Source of the DNA: Hyaloraphidium curvatum
Taxonomy: Eukaryota > Monoblepharomycota > Hyaloraphidiomycetes > Hyaloraphidiales > Hyaloraphidiaceae
Assembly: GCA_025558095.1 (NCBI GenBank)
Contig: JAIVFI010000026.1
Location: 1-64,000 of the forward strand
Reading direction: 5' to 3'
Length of the DNA: 64,000 nt
Within the stretch, counting starts at the first letter, position 1; each line of letters starts with the position of its first letter. This document shows, one piece after another, positions 1 to 10,282 of this stretch. The position numbers and the translations under genes were made by a program. Below the pieces are notes generated by a model, which had not been told where the DNA came from, did no database searches, and saw only the letters and a list, made by a program, of their open reading frames with translations.

Positions 1-171
1 CCGATCGTCGCGCTGACGGCCAGCGCGGTGGTGGGCGAGAGGGAGCGGTGCATGGAGGCGGGGATGACGGATTATTTGCCCAAGCCGGTGGAGGCGGACA
101 GGCTGCGGGAGGTGGTCGCGGGGTGCTTGGCCGCGATGGGGATCGATGATGGGGCGGGATCTTCCGGATAG
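1..171 (+). CDS. Hybrid histidine kinase, C-terminal end of receiver domain (partial)
   Basis: The gene enters from outside the window in frame 1 and stops at 169-171. The 56 visible residues are the last third of a response-regulator receiver domain: [10 protein letters not shown] (beta4/alpha4 with the conserved Thr/Ser switch), then [10 protein letters not shown] with the conserved Lys-Pro of beta5, then a final helix. In fungi such domains sit at the end of hybrid histidine kinases, where they take phosphate from the kinase His onto an upstream Asp not seen here. The sequence resembles the end of the kinase at 36342-38594 but is not a copy. The kinase part is inferred; only the receiver end is seen. 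Confidence 0.8.
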   Translation, partial: PIVALTASAVVGERERCMEAGMTDYLPKPVEADRLREVVAGCLAAMGIDDGAGSSG

Positions 172-388
172 TTCAGCAGAGATTTCTGTGGAGGACCTGC
201 TCGCTCCCAGTGCCGTCCTGCCGCAGCCAGCCAGCCAGCCACCGAGTCAACGGCATCCCCTCCCCACCGCCCCCGGGACCACCAATCCGCCCGGACACCA
301 CTGCAGCGCTTCCGAACGAGGCCAATCCACCATTCCCGAAACGGGACAAGCACAGATCGGTGTCTTCGGCGCTTGACTGACTGACTTC

Positions 389-1724
389 GTGCGGGCACCA
401 GCCCAGCCTTCCCGTGCTTCCGCGCAAGGAGGCCCGACACCGCCCGCGTCGCTCATCCGGATTGCATTCCCGCGGCCTCCCATCGCCGCAATCGGCCTCC
501 GCCGCCCGCTGCCGCCCCTCTGCCGGCGGACCCGCGCGGAAGAGGTTGGTCGGGACGCGCCTGGCTTTGCGTCCTGCGGCACGCACCGCCGCACCGCACG
601 CACTTCGGGCATGCGGGGACGGAGGCGCGCCCGGGGCCGGCGGCGCGGGGATGCGCGTGCGCCGGCGGATCGCGCGGGCGATGCGGCGCGGGAAGGGCGC
701 GGGAGGGCGGCGCCGGGGGCACGCGACGCGGGCGCGGGCGGGCGCTCTCGGGGCGTCTGCGGAGGGCTGCACCGGACCACGGCGCTGCTCCTGCTCCTCC
801 TATTGCTTGGGCAACTATTGGGAACCGCGATGGCCGCGGCGGGGCCCGCGGTGGCCGGGGAGGGCGCCGTCAGTGTGCCCGACACCTCGGACGCCGTGCT
901 CCCCCCGGACGCACACCGCCTGGAGCGACGGCAGGCGGTCAAGACCATCACCCGCTTCAAGACCGTCAAGGTCACGCGGACCTCGTGGCGAACAGCGTGG
1001 ACCACTAAGCGCACGACTCGCACAGCGACCACGTTTGTGACGCGCTATCTGACCCGGAAGACCTCGACGAAATGGCTCACAAAGACGGCCTGGAAGACGC
1101 TGCCAACCACCACAACGTCGACCTCGGTCTCGCTGGTCTTCACAACCCAGACGCTGTCGACCACCCAGACGCTAACGGCGACGACCACCACGACCCTCGT
1201 TGCGCTGGCGGCCAACATCGGCGGGCCGTGGGCGCCCGTATGCTCCTCCTTCCAGGCCAACGGGCGCTCCTGCATCGGTGGGCCGCACCGCCGTGCCTCG
1301 CGGCCTCCGGCTCGCTGACGCCTCCCCCGACGTCGCAGACCTCGTCCCCTGCCTCGCCGCCTCCTCCGCGGCCTCCATCTCCCTTCCTCCCCTCACGCTC
1401 GACCTCTCCTCCTCCTCCGTCTCGCTGCTGCAGATCAACCTCCTCCCCCGCACCGCCCGCCCCGCCCAGATTATCATCGACTCGCTCCTCTCCCGCACCT
1501 CGGGCACCGCCCTGCTCTATTCCGACTTTGACGGCAACGCCCGATGGAGCCTCCCGCTGGAGGGCGGCATCCCCACGGCATGGGGCCGCAACGCGACGGC
1601 GAGCTTCGGGAGGTTCCTGGGGCTGACGATGGCGGCGCCCGGGGCGCCGAAGCGGGCGGGGTGGATCGTGGAGCACCAGGGCGGGGCGCTGGTGTGGCAG
1701 AGCATCATCGTGTGCGTCGCCTGA
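389..1724 (+). CDS. Predicted secreted or surface Thr/Lys/Arg-rich protein, one intron
   Basis: Two exons join at a 61-bp GT-AG intron (1278-1338, phase 1), which takes the Thr-rich reading frame into a second frame ending at 1724. A strongly hydrophobic run (LLLLLLLLGQLLG, about 785-825) follows a very basic leader, so the true start may be one of the later ATGs (e.g. 611) with a signal peptide. It is followed by a region of repeated T/K/R/W units (for example KTSTKWLTKTAWKT) and a Thr stretch, as in O-glycosylated stalks. The second exon encodes a roughly 120-residue Ser/Leu-rich globular part ending in WQSIIVCVA. I do not recognise the family. Similar Thr/Lys/Arg tracts occur in the trypsin at 8944 and the glucanase at 43267-44734. 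Confidence 0.55.
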
Positions 1725-2111
1725 CCCGACGGGAGGAGGGTGGATGGCGGGAAGCTTGGATCTGGACTTCTGGCATCCGTGGGCTGGCCACGGCTACACC
1801 ATGCATTGCTACGTCGCGGGCGGCGGCCCGCACGACCTGGGCGGCATCTGACCTACATCATCTCATTCTGGCCATGGCATATCCCATACTAAACGTCATC
1901 CTCGCGAAGCACGCTCGGACCGACCGGACGGACCCGGGCCACGCATCATTTGCAGCAGGCTCTATTCTCCACCTCCCCCCGTCCGGCCGCGGGGCACGCA
2001 CCGTCCGCCGCCCGCCCCCGGGCGTGATGCGCCCGGTTTCCGGCGGGGGCATCATCGCGGCCCCGCGGCCGTCCGTCGCAAGGGGAGTGGAGCGCACCGC
2101 CGCCCGGCGAG
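1725..2111. other. Intergenic, no supported gene
   Basis: Lies between convergent genes. ORFs crossing it are GC-rich shadows; I see no motif, repeat or RNA gene. Confidence 0.4.
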
Positions 2112-2905
2112 CTAGCACGCCTTGGCGAGCCGCCGCATGAGGGGCATGAAGACGCCGTCGAGCGGGGCGTGGTCGCCAAAGACGGATTCGCTGCGTCCGG
2201 TGTGTCAAAAATCCACCTCCCGTGGCTCCGTCGTGCGCGATACCCACAGGTGCCCGTACTCCAGCTTCCCATCCTTCGAAACGACCATCGCCCCGCCCGC
2301 GATCATCTCCCCCGACTCGGGCTCCCCGCCGTGCTCCGCGACCGCGTAGCGCTGGTGCGCCGACGCGAGAACGTCGCAGTCCGGGGCCGGGATGCCGGTG
2401 GCGGGTGATCCGCCGGCCAAGGCCGCGAAGAAGGCTGTAACGGGCCTAATGAGCGCGGATAGGGGGTTGCGAGGAGAAAAACGTACCGAGTTCCCGGTCG
2501 ACGAGGACGTCGCCCTTCCAGACGTCCGCAGCCAGCTCGGCGGCGCCCTCGTGGCCGCGGACCATGAGTACCAGACGAAACCCGAGCGCTTCGATCTCCT
2601 CGCGGCGTGCGGCCTGCCCAAGGAGGACGGGTCAGCGACAGCACCTTGCCGCGACGAGCCGACGGAACCCACCCAGAGCCCCGCCTCCTCCCTGCACAGC
2701 GCCTTCCTGCTCCTCCCGTCAGCCCCACTCTCTCCAAAGCACGCGGGCTCCCCACCTCGCGTCCCGCAGCACGAGCACCGCCGCGCCCCTGCCTCCCCGC
2801 CACAGCTCCCCCGCAGACACCTCTGCCCCGCCCGCCGCGGGGGCCAGCGCCGCGTCGCCGCGGGGAGCGACGCCGGAGGAGGCCACGGGCGGGCGGAGGA
2901 GGTGC
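2112..2905 (-). CDS. Peroxiredoxin-like 2 (AhpC/TSA-like) family protein
   Basis: Reading the minus strand across short introns gives a thioredoxin-fold protein resembling PRXL2A. Visible pieces in order: ELWRGGRGAAVLVLRD (first strand), ALCREEAGLW (the single redox-type Cys of the family), REEIEALGFRLVLMVRG, WKGDVLVDRELG, then GEMIAGGAMVVSKDGKLEYG and ESVFGDHAPLDGVFMPLM before the stop at 2112. The last intron uses a GTGGGT donor and joins GHL to ESVFG. Such proteins are thought to be cytosolic antioxidant proteins with thiol activity. The 5' end is uncertain: the frame opens near 2905 but an extra upstream exon is possible. Family from motif resemblance; exon borders partly inferred. Confidence 0.6.
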
Positions 2906-3203
2906 GTCGGGACTCAGACCATCGTTTTTCGGGGTGGGTCGGATGTGGGAGATGCGGGGTGGATTTGTCAGCGATCGTCTGCCAGGGCGGCAGGGCGCGG
3001 CGCGGCTCGGCCGTCAACCAAGGCGCGGAGCTCGGATCGCAGCGAATCCTTCTCGGTGAGATAACGTATGTGCTTCATCAACCTCTTCCTTAATGGATCC
3101 GGGCCTGGTTTGGGCTCTGGGTGCCGCCACCGCCGCGGCGCAACCCCGAAACTGCCGACGTCTCCCACACCGCACTTCACTCCCGCCCCCGCAGCCCGCC
3201 GAC

Positions 3204-3525
3204 ATGCCCATCCTCACCATCGCCACCCTCACCGCAAAGCCCGAGCGCCTTGCAGAGGTGCTGCCCATCATGAACGACCTCGTCGTCGAGACGAACAAGG
3301 TCCGTCTCCTCGTTCGGCCCACCGCCGACGCTTCACCGCCACCCCTGGGGGCAGGAACCCGGCTGCATCGAGTACGAATACTACTTAAATCCTAAAAAAC
3401 CGGGAGAAATCGTATTCATCGAGCAGTGGCAGGACGAGGCCGCGGTGGAGTTCCACCGGGCCTCGCCGCACATGCAGGCCGTAAACGCCAAGCTAAAGGG
3501 CAAAATGGTGGGCCGACGCCGGTGA
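3204..3525 (+). CDS. Antibiotic biosynthesis monooxygenase (ABM)-fold protein
   Basis: Two exons: 3204-3299 (32 codons) and 3355-3525, joined by a 55-bp phase-0 GT-AG intron. The 88-residue product starts MPILTIATLTAKPERL and continues EPGCIEYEYYLNPKKPGE, then FIEQWQDEAAVEFHRASPHM. This is the full ABM/dimeric alpha-beta barrel pattern, including the Glu-Gln-Trp strand and the HxxSPH helix. The family includes small cofactor-free monooxygenases and quinol monooxygenases as well as uncharacterised single-domain proteins; the substrate cannot be read. It starts about 300 bp from the 5' region of the divergently oriented peroxiredoxin-like gene, so they may share a promoter region. Length fits the family's usual 90-110 residues. 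Confidence 0.85.
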
Positions 3526-3809
3526 GGGGCCTGGGAACCGTTCTTGCTGATGCAGAGGCAGGCCAAGGCGGTGGTCGGAAGGAGGATGGTTATCCCCAGC
3601 AAGCTTTGATTGAGGCAGGGGCACTGGAGGAGGCGTGGGGAGTGCGGGGCGCCGACGGAGGGCCCAATCATGTTCGATCATGTAGTCGCCCCAATCAGGA
3701 GCAACTTCTCTGCGATCCTTGCTGGACACGACGCGTTTGAATGGCCGGGGGAGGGCGCCACCGGCAGCCAGCGGCCCGAGGCTTGTAAACAAGTCAACAC
3801 TGTCCTAAA

Positions 3810-5057
3810 ATGGATCCCCAGAACGGCCCCGAGGGGCCCGAGGTGGCCGACGACCCGCTTTTGGAGGACAATTGGAGGCCGGGCCCTCGCTACGCGGCCG
3901 ATGCGAGGCGCCACTGCGTGTTCTGCGGCGGCAGCCCGCCCGAACCCTCCGCCGCCTCCGCGCCCTCGCTCGCCAGCGCCTACGACCCTCCGCCCGCCCC
4001 TTTCCCGCCTCCCTCCCTCCCAGAAAATTACGCTTACTCGGATGACGTCACCCTGATCGTCGTCACCTCCGCCGTCCGCTCGCACCCGTCGACGTCCCTG
4101 CTGGACGCCGTGCTGCACTCGGCCTGCCGTGCCGAACCCACCCTCGCGCGCTGCCGCAAGATCATCGTCGCCGATCACCCGCGAACGATACTGGAGGACG
4201 ACCGGACGTGCGAATGGAAGTCGGGCCGGTTCACGCGCACCGCGGCGGACCGCTACAGCGATTACCTGGACCGCGTGCAGGTGCTATGTGACGCGGGGGA
4301 ACACCCGTACCACCGCGCCGAGCTCCTCCGGCTCCCCTCCTTCCGCGGCTTTGCTCTGGCCCTCAAGGCCGGCCTCCTGGCGTGCCGCACGCCCACCGTC
4401 GCGGTGTTCCAGCACGACAGGCTGCTGCTCCGCCCGTGCAACATGGACGGCATCCTGCGCCTCCTCCGAGCCGGAGAGGGGACGGTCAACTACGTCGGGC
4501 TGGCGAGCAACTCGACGATGGACGCGCTGGACGAGAAGCTGCAGATGTCGCGGTACGGCCTCAAGGTCTCGGTGCACGGGCGCGGCGAGTTTTCGTTCGA
4601 GGGCGCACGGTACGTGCCGCTGGGGTTCTGGTACGATTCCGTGCACGCGGCGTCGGTGTCGTACTACCTCGGCACCGTGTTCCGCCCGCGGTACGAGGGC
4701 CGCGCGGCCGTGCTGCGGTTCCGGCTGGGGGATTTCGTGGAGGACAAGTTCGGGCAGATGCTCCGCGCGGACGTCAAGGCCAACGGGTGGGCCGCCGCGG
4801 CAAAGTACGGATGCTTCATGGCGGTGCCCGCCGACGCCCGCGAGGCGGTCGTGCAGCACGTGAACGGGAGGGATCTGGGGTCGACGAGGGCGAGGCGGTT
4901 GGGGCATTTCGTCGACGGGTTGGGGTGGGGGGAGGAGATCGGGGAAGGTGAGGGGGGAGGCGAGGGGGCTGCCGTGGGTGCAGACGGCGAGGCGAAAGCC
5001 ACGGCGGACGCGGACCGCGATGCACAGCACGTGGACACTGAAGGCCACGGCGGATAG
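3810..5057 (+). CDS. Unknown protein with glycosyltransferase-like features
   Basis: A single uninterrupted 415-residue frame. After a Pro-rich N-terminal segment of about 75 residues comes DDVTLIVVTSAVRSHPSTS, which resembles the first beta-alpha unit of a nucleotide-sugar glycosyltransferase fold. Near residues 195-215 PTVAVFQHDRLLLRPCNM looks like a metal-site strand (QHDR in the place of DxD), followed by VNYVGLASNSTM and YVPLGFWYDSVHAASVSYY. I recall similar uncharacterised proteins with a QHD signature in algae and protists, but cannot name a family. The last 40 residues are Gly/Glu/Ala-rich and poorly conserved in character. No signal peptide or membrane segment is obvious. Function is inference only. 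Confidence 0.55.
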   Translation: MDPQNGPEGPEVADDPLLEDNWRPGPRYAADARRHCVFCGGSPPEPSAASAPSLASAYDPPPAPFPPPSLPENYAYSDDVTLIVVTSAVRSHPSTSLLDAVLHSACRAEPTLARCRKIIVADHPRTILEDDRTCEWKSGRFTRTAADRYSDYLDRVQVLCDAGEHPYHRAELLRLPSFRGFALALKAGLLACRTPTVAVFQHDRLLLRPCNMDGILRLLRAGEGTVNYVGLASNSTMDALDEKLQMSRYGLKVSVHGRGEFSFEGARYVPLGFWYDSVHAASVSYYLGTVFRPRYEGRAAVLRFRLGDFVEDKFGQMLRADVKANGWAAAAKYGCFMAVPADAREAVVQHVNGRDLGSTRARRLGHFVDGLGWGEEIGEGEGGGEGAAVGADGEAKATADADRDAQHVDTEGHGG

Positions 5058-5170
5058 ATCTTCTGCCCAGCGCAACCACAGTCTCGATTACGGCGGCCCG
5101 TTCCGGCTTCCGTTGCCGCACCCCTTTGTCCTGCCGCGCCGCTCCTCCACCGCGGCGAGCCCCCGCCCCC

Positions 5171-6806
5171 TCAGACGGCCGGGCAGAAGGTCTGGAACGT
5201 GATGTACACACCGAGGGTCCGCAGCACCGTCCACGCGCCGATCGCGAGCGTCACGGCCGTCGCGACGTAGGTTCGGAGCAGCCCGTACGAGATCGGGAAC
5301 CCGAAAAACAGGGCACGGAGGTCGTCCGTCTCGAGGAAGGTCCCCAGCACGCGGTCGTGCACCTCCAGCCCGCGGACCAACCCCTGCTCCGCGCCCGCGG
5401 CAACGGCGTCCGAGACAAGCACCCCGATCTCGCGCCGCGCGGCTCGGTACACGGCCGAGATGGCGCCGAGCTCCTCGTTCAGCGCGGCAAAGCCCGAAAG
5501 AGTGTTGGTTTCCCAGACGAGGACAAAGGCGCCGGCGGCGAGCTGCCACGCCGAGATGCACCCGCCTGCCGCCTGCGCGGACGAGGAAGGAAGTGAGCGT
5601 TGGAGGGGGGACCGGGATGCGACGGCGGTTCCACGCACCACTGTCACGACCAGAGCGAGGAGCAGGCCCACGGGGACGGTGGCGTTGAAAGAGTGGTGTG
5701 CGACCTGGAAGCCGAGCGAGTTCCGCGACAGCCAGAGGGCGGCAAGGCGGTAGTGCAGCCGGATGTACAGGTGCTGTTCTCCTGGACCTGCGGAGGAGAC
5801 GCTTGTACCGTCGCCAGCCAGGGCCGCGCGGTAGCCCTCCAGCAGGCTCGCGAGCGCAAGCGACGTCGCCCGCCGCTGGAGCCTCATCTCAAGATCCGCG
5901 ACTGCGAAATTGGGCTGCCTGAAGAGGACCAAAGCCAGTGACAGGTACGAGGCGAGCAGTGGGGCTGGCAACGCGCGGCCTGAGTTCGGCAGCAGCATGG
6001 CCTTCGGCAAACTGCTCACCCCAGAGAACGACCACCAGGATGCCCCACCAGCCTGCCAAGAGCCGGGAGCCGAACGTAAACAGAGGCGTCGCGGCGAGCA
6101 GAATGTGGAACGCCCAGTAGCTGGCGATGTTGGTGCCGACGGCGAGGAGGGCGTGGAAGGCGGCCCAGCGCGGGGCATTTCCAGCGCAGGAAGTCCGCGG
6201 GCACGGGCACAGGCGGTCGCCGTCCTTGTGGCAGACCAGTTGCGAGGGGCCGTCCCGGACCAGCTGCTCCCAGCGCACCAGCGGCGTGAGGCCAAACGAA
6301 TCCGGGCTATTAGTGTCCCCGGGATTACCGAGGCGGATGAAGTACAGCAGGTAGTAGGCGATGATGCTTAGGAATAAGAGGGCCGCGGCGGCGAGCCCCG
6401 CCGCGAGCTGCGGGGTGGCAAACCGGCCGTCGTTGAGGGCGAACGATGTCGCAGCGAGCCCGAGCGCCGCCGCAAACGTGCAAACATGGTCGGGAAAATG
6501 GAGCCACGAAGGGGCCGTGAGCCCGAGCCCGGCGGCCACCACTAGCTGTGCGAGCTGGTGGCCGGCGAACGCGGCGACCGTCGCGGCGGTGTCGACCGGC
6601 TCGGCAGCGCGCAGGGCAGCCGCGGGATCGTCCACCAGCCACGGCTTGGCGCCGACCGCGTCCTCCGAGAGCACATCGAGCGGCGGGAGCGCCGGCGGGC
6701 AGAGGGCCAGCCACTCGCGCGGCCGGAAGTCGGCGCGCTCCGCCGGCGCGTCGCCCAGGCCGATCCCGTCGCCGGGCAGCAGTGAAATCTGGCTCATTTC
6801 GGCCAT
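5171..6806 (-). CDS. Polytopic membrane protein, unknown family
   Basis: Starts at 6806 (MAEMSQISLLPG) and runs through a 40-bp phase-1 intron (5980-6019) into a second frame ending at 5171. The join is LVVVLWG to RALPAPLLASYLSLA. There are about eight to nine hydrophobic segments. Near the C terminus are a soluble helical stretch around HDRVLGTFLETDDLRA and a last membrane pair with LRTYVATAVTLAIG. A final TY-containing transmembrane helix is a weak feature of gustatory-receptor-like (GRL) proteins, known in some zoosporic fungi. That link is speculative, and channel or transporter families are equally possible. More introns may exist in the first frame. The gene is convergent with the glycosyltransferase-like gene. 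Confidence 0.55.
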
Positions 6807-7212
6807 TCCGCTCGGGGAGGCGCGGGAGTCACGGTTGCGTTGGTGGGCCGTCAGCCAGCCGTAGCGGTTCTCGGCGGAACATTCGTCTTCGCCAGGGGAG
6901 GTACACGATTATCAGCGAGCACGTGCTAAGCGACACCGGAAGAGATTCTCGCGGCTCATCTCGGTCTCACATACCCCGATGACTGCGACATCCGACCTGA
7001 TCACAGGCGTCAGGTGGAAGATGGACAACCACCCCGCCGCCAGTCCTACAGTAAGCTCCATGGTGATGCCGCCAAGTATGGGAAGATCTGCAGCTCGATT
7101 CCAAACCGGTTGAAGTGGCCGATCGGTCTCCGCCCATCCTTTCGCCACGATGTGGCGGCCGGCCCGCCTCCGCGCTCCCTCGCCGCTGTCTCCCGCCAAC
7201 CAAACACGCGCG
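6807..7212. other. Divergent intergenic region
   Basis: Contains the upstream regions of the membrane protein (minus) and of the flavin oxidoreductase (plus). No further gene or repeat seen. Confidence 0.4.
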
Positions 7213-8778
7213 ATGTCCACCGCCTCCGCCATCCCCGAGCTCACCCCGGCCCAGGAGGTCGAGGTCCTCTCGGCCCCGTTCGTCCTGCCCTCGGGGATCA
7301 ACGTGCCCAACCGCATCTGGAAGGCCGCCTGCGTGGGTCACATCCCCTTTCCGCGCAGCCCATCGCGCTCATCTTTTGGCGGCGAGCAGACCGAGGGCCT
7401 CGCCGACCCGCTCACGAACCTGCCCAACGCGGAGCACTTCGAGCTGTACCGCGCGTGGGCGGCCGGCGGGTCGGGCGCGATACTGACCGGCAACGTGCTG
7501 GTGGACCGCGAAAGGCTCGAGGGCCCGCGCAACGTGGTGCTGGACAGGGAGACGGGGGAGAACAAGGAGGCGATGAAGCTGTTTGAGGAGTACGCGAGGG
7601 CGTGCAAGGGCGTGGACGGGAGCGTGCCGGTGTTCATGGTGGGCGGAAGCGTCGTCCTGCCGGGCCCGGAGAGCTGACCGAGCGCCATGGTGGGGACAGC
7701 AAATCAACCACCCCGGACGGCAGGGCCCCCGCACGTCGTGCCCCGACCCCGTCGCCCCCTCCGCGGTCCCGATCCGCGCCAACAAGACCGACACCGCCCA
7801 CCTCTACAACGTCCCCCGCGCGCTCACCCTGGAGGAGATCGCCGACCTCAAGCAGCGCTTCGTCACCACCGCCGTGCTCGCGCAAAAGGCCGGCTTCGAC
7901 GGCGTGCAGGTCCATTCGGCGCACGGCTACCTCCTCGCCTCCTTCCTCACCCCCCTCGCCAACGTCCGCACGGACGCGTACGGCGGGTCGGCGGAGAACA
8001 GGCGCAGGCTGCTGTGCGAGATCGTGGCGGGGTGCATCGAGGCCACCCGCGGCGGGAAGCCGTTCGGGGTCGGGGTCAAGCTGAACACGAGCGACCTCTC
8101 GCTGGAAGGCGGGCTGGACGAGGAGGAGGCGCTCGGGGTGGTCGAGGCGCTGGCGGAGCTGGGGGCTGATTTCATCGAGGTGTCCGGGGGGAGCTACGAG
8201 GACGGGGTGATGCTCGCCGGGCCGCCCAACTACGCCAAGGAGAGCACCAAGCGGCGGGAGGCCTTCTTCCTGCACTTCTCCGTGCGCGCGCGGCAGAAGA
8301 TCAAGGACGTGGCGCAGAGGACGGGCAAGGCGCCGACGCCGATGCTGGTCACGGGCGGGTTCAAGACGCGCAGGGGGATGGCGATCGCCGTGGCCACGGG
8401 CGACTGCGAGTTCGTCGGGCTGGGGCGGAGCATCTGCGTCGAGCCGGACCTGCCGGCGCGGATGCTGCGGCTCGAGGCAGACTCGGCGGTGGACCAGTGG
8501 AACGTGTCGTGGGGGCTGGGCGACAGGTTCTTCCCGATCGGGCGGGCGTGGACCTGGTGCGTGGGCGGTCGGGGGCTGGGTGCCACCTGCTCGCTCCTAA
8601 TGCCGCCGCTCCGCGTCGCAGGTTCCAGATCCAGCTGCACTACATCGCGCAGAAGCGCTACGAGCTGCTCAACAAGCCCGTGGGGCTGTTCCCCTGGGGC
8701 CTGGGCATCATGATGCGCGACATCTACACCGACCCCAAGAAGTGGTGGATCGCGCGCAAGCTGTACTATTGGGTCTAG
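7213..8778 (+). CDS. NADH:flavin oxidoreductase / Old Yellow Enzyme family
   Basis: Four exons joined by GT-AG introns at 7333-7389, 7639-7699 and 8557-8621. The spliced protein begins MSTASAIPELTPAQE and shows the family series: LPSGINVPNRIWKAAC joined to TEGLADP, then GAILTGNV, QINHPGRQGP (FMN-side strand), GFDGVQVHSAHGYLLASFL (the HGYLL active-site strand), GGSAENRRR, ADFIEVSGGSYED, MLVTGGFKTRRGM and FVGLGRSICVEPDLP (phosphate-binding end of the TIM barrel). These enzymes use FMN and NAD(P)H to reduce activated alkenes; this form resembles the larger fungal NADH:flavin oxidoreductases rather than classic yeast OYE. The C-terminal exon adds about 50 residues (FQIQLHYIAQKRY). No targeting signal. 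Substrate unknown. Confidence 0.93.
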
Positions 8779-8943
8779 TCTGCGCGTGGTAGAGCTGATT
8801 CCGATGGAATTGGATCGGATAGATGGGGCTTCGAGGGCGACGGTCTTGACGAGCGCTGCGGCTGCGCCCTGCGGCAGACCCTTCCGGACACCCGCTCCCC
8901 GGCCCCCTGCCACCGCGGGGCTCCCGGCACCTCCATTTCCCGC

Positions 8944-9981
8944 ATGGACACTATGCGGCATTCCGGCCAACGACCGGCGGGGCGGCGATGGGCGATCCTG
9001 TCCGCCGTGCTGCTCGCCGCGGCGTCCCTGCTGCCGCGCGCCGCCGCCCAGCTCTCGCCCAACATCGTCGGCGGCAACGCGGTCTCCTCTCAGACGGACT
9101 TTCCGTTCATGGCGGCGATGCGCGCCAACGGGCGGCAGGTGTGCGGCGGCTCGCTGGTCGCGCCGGGGTTGGTGCTGTCCGCAGCGCACTGCGCCGAGGC
9201 GTTCCCCGACCCCGCGAGCTGGACGGTGTTCACGTACCGCCGCGACCGCACGCTCTCCACGGCGGCAGAGGGCGGCACCGAGTACGCCGTGGCGGCGATC
9301 GAGGTGCACCCGCGGTGGGACTCGGCCGCAATCTCCAACGACGCCGCGCTCTTCTTCCTCACCAACCCGACGGTGCTGGGCATCTACCCCCCGCGATGGA
9401 TCGCCCTCAACCGGGACCCGAACTTCCCCGCCCCGGGGTCGGCCTTGAGGGCCGTCGGGTGGGGCACCCTCTTCTCGCTGGGCCCCAAGCCCGACATCCT
9501 GCAGGAGGTCACGCTGTCCGCCCAGGCCAACGACGCCTGCACCAACCTGCTGGGCACCCGCGTTTCCAACCCCGCCTATTTGTGCGCTGGGGCGCCGGGG
9601 AGGGACACGTGCCAGGGCGACTCCGGGGGCCCGCTGTTGGCCGAGATGCCGGGCGGGCCGGTGCTCGTCGGGTTGACGAGCTACGGGATCGGGTGCGCAA
9701 GCCCGTTCTGGCCCAATGCGGTGTACGCGCGGGTGTCGGCGGTGGTCGAGTGGGTGGACGGCCACATACGGAGGCTGGCTCCCGAGGTGCTCGAGACGAG
9801 CACGTCGACGACGACCACAGCGACCACGGCGACCATGACGTCGGACAAGACGACGCGGAGAAAGACGACGCGGAGAAAGACGACTTCGAAGCGGAGAAAG
9901 ACGACGACGAAGCGGAGGAAGAGGACCACGACCCGGCGGCGGAAGACCACGACGAGGCGCGCCCGGATTGGCCTCCCCTGA
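8944..9981 (+). CDS. Secreted trypsin-like serine protease (S1) with Thr/Lys/Arg-rich tail
   Basis: Intronless, 345 residues. An N-terminal signal peptide (hydrophobic residues 17-35) is followed by the mature start IVGGNAVSS at about 41. The catalytic triad is present: His82 in LSAAHC, Asp133 in ISNDAALF, Ser227 in CQGDSGGP. Asp221, six residues before the Ser, is the trypsin pocket residue, so cleavage after Lys/Arg is expected. There is no long propeptide; activation at the IVGG start is assumed from the family. After about residue 270 comes a tail of alternating Thr, Lys and Arg (STSTTTTATTATMT then KTTRRKTT units) of about 60 residues. This could be an O-glycosylated or wall-binding extension, and its basic repeats are themselves trypsin-sensitive. 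Confidence 0.95.
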   Translation: MDTMRHSGQRPAGRRWAILSAVLLAAASLLPRAAAQLSPNIVGGNAVSSQTDFPFMAAMRANGRQVCGGSLVAPGLVLSAAHCAEAFPDPASWTVFTYRRDRTLSTAAEGGTEYAVAAIEVHPRWDSAAISNDAALFFLTNPTVLGIYPPRWIALNRDPNFPAPGSALRAVGWGTLFSLGPKPDILQEVTLSAQANDACTNLLGTRVSNPAYLCAGAPGRDTCQGDSGGPLLAEMPGGPVLVGLTSYGIGCASPFWPNAVYARVSAVVEWVDGHIRRLAPEVLETSTSTTTTATTATMTSDKTTRRKTTRRKTTSKRRKTTTKRRKRTTTRRRKTTTRRARIGLP

Positions 9982-10282
9982 ACAAGCCGGACATGTAGGC
10001 ATCGACAATCCATCGATCCGTGCTCCTCCTCCCTCTGCTGACGCCCCGGCCGAATCCCCTTCGTGCGATCCAGCTCACCGTCCGATCTAAACAATCAGTC
10101 AAACGAGGATCGAACGCACACGCGATGCATGCGACCCGGCATCGCGGTCCCCGAGGGTCCTCAGTATACGATCGGGAGGGTGCCTCGCCTCCGTCCCGCG
10201 TCCCGCCGGTTCGGCCGCCGCCCGCCGCCCCGGGGTGCGAAGGGCTTGCCACGTGGGCCCCACGCCGCTCCTCCGGAACGCG
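9982..10282. other. Intergenic, upstream of histidine phosphatase gene
   Basis: About 300 bp without a supported gene; moderately lower GC near 10080-10130. Nothing else recognised. Confidence 0.4.

Noticed and set aside
8230-10008. 592-codon open frame on the minus strand opposite the trypsin and flavin oxidoreductase genes
   Set aside because: It is a GC-driven shadow of two clearly supported plus-strand genes, and its composition is Arg/Pro/Gly low complexity.
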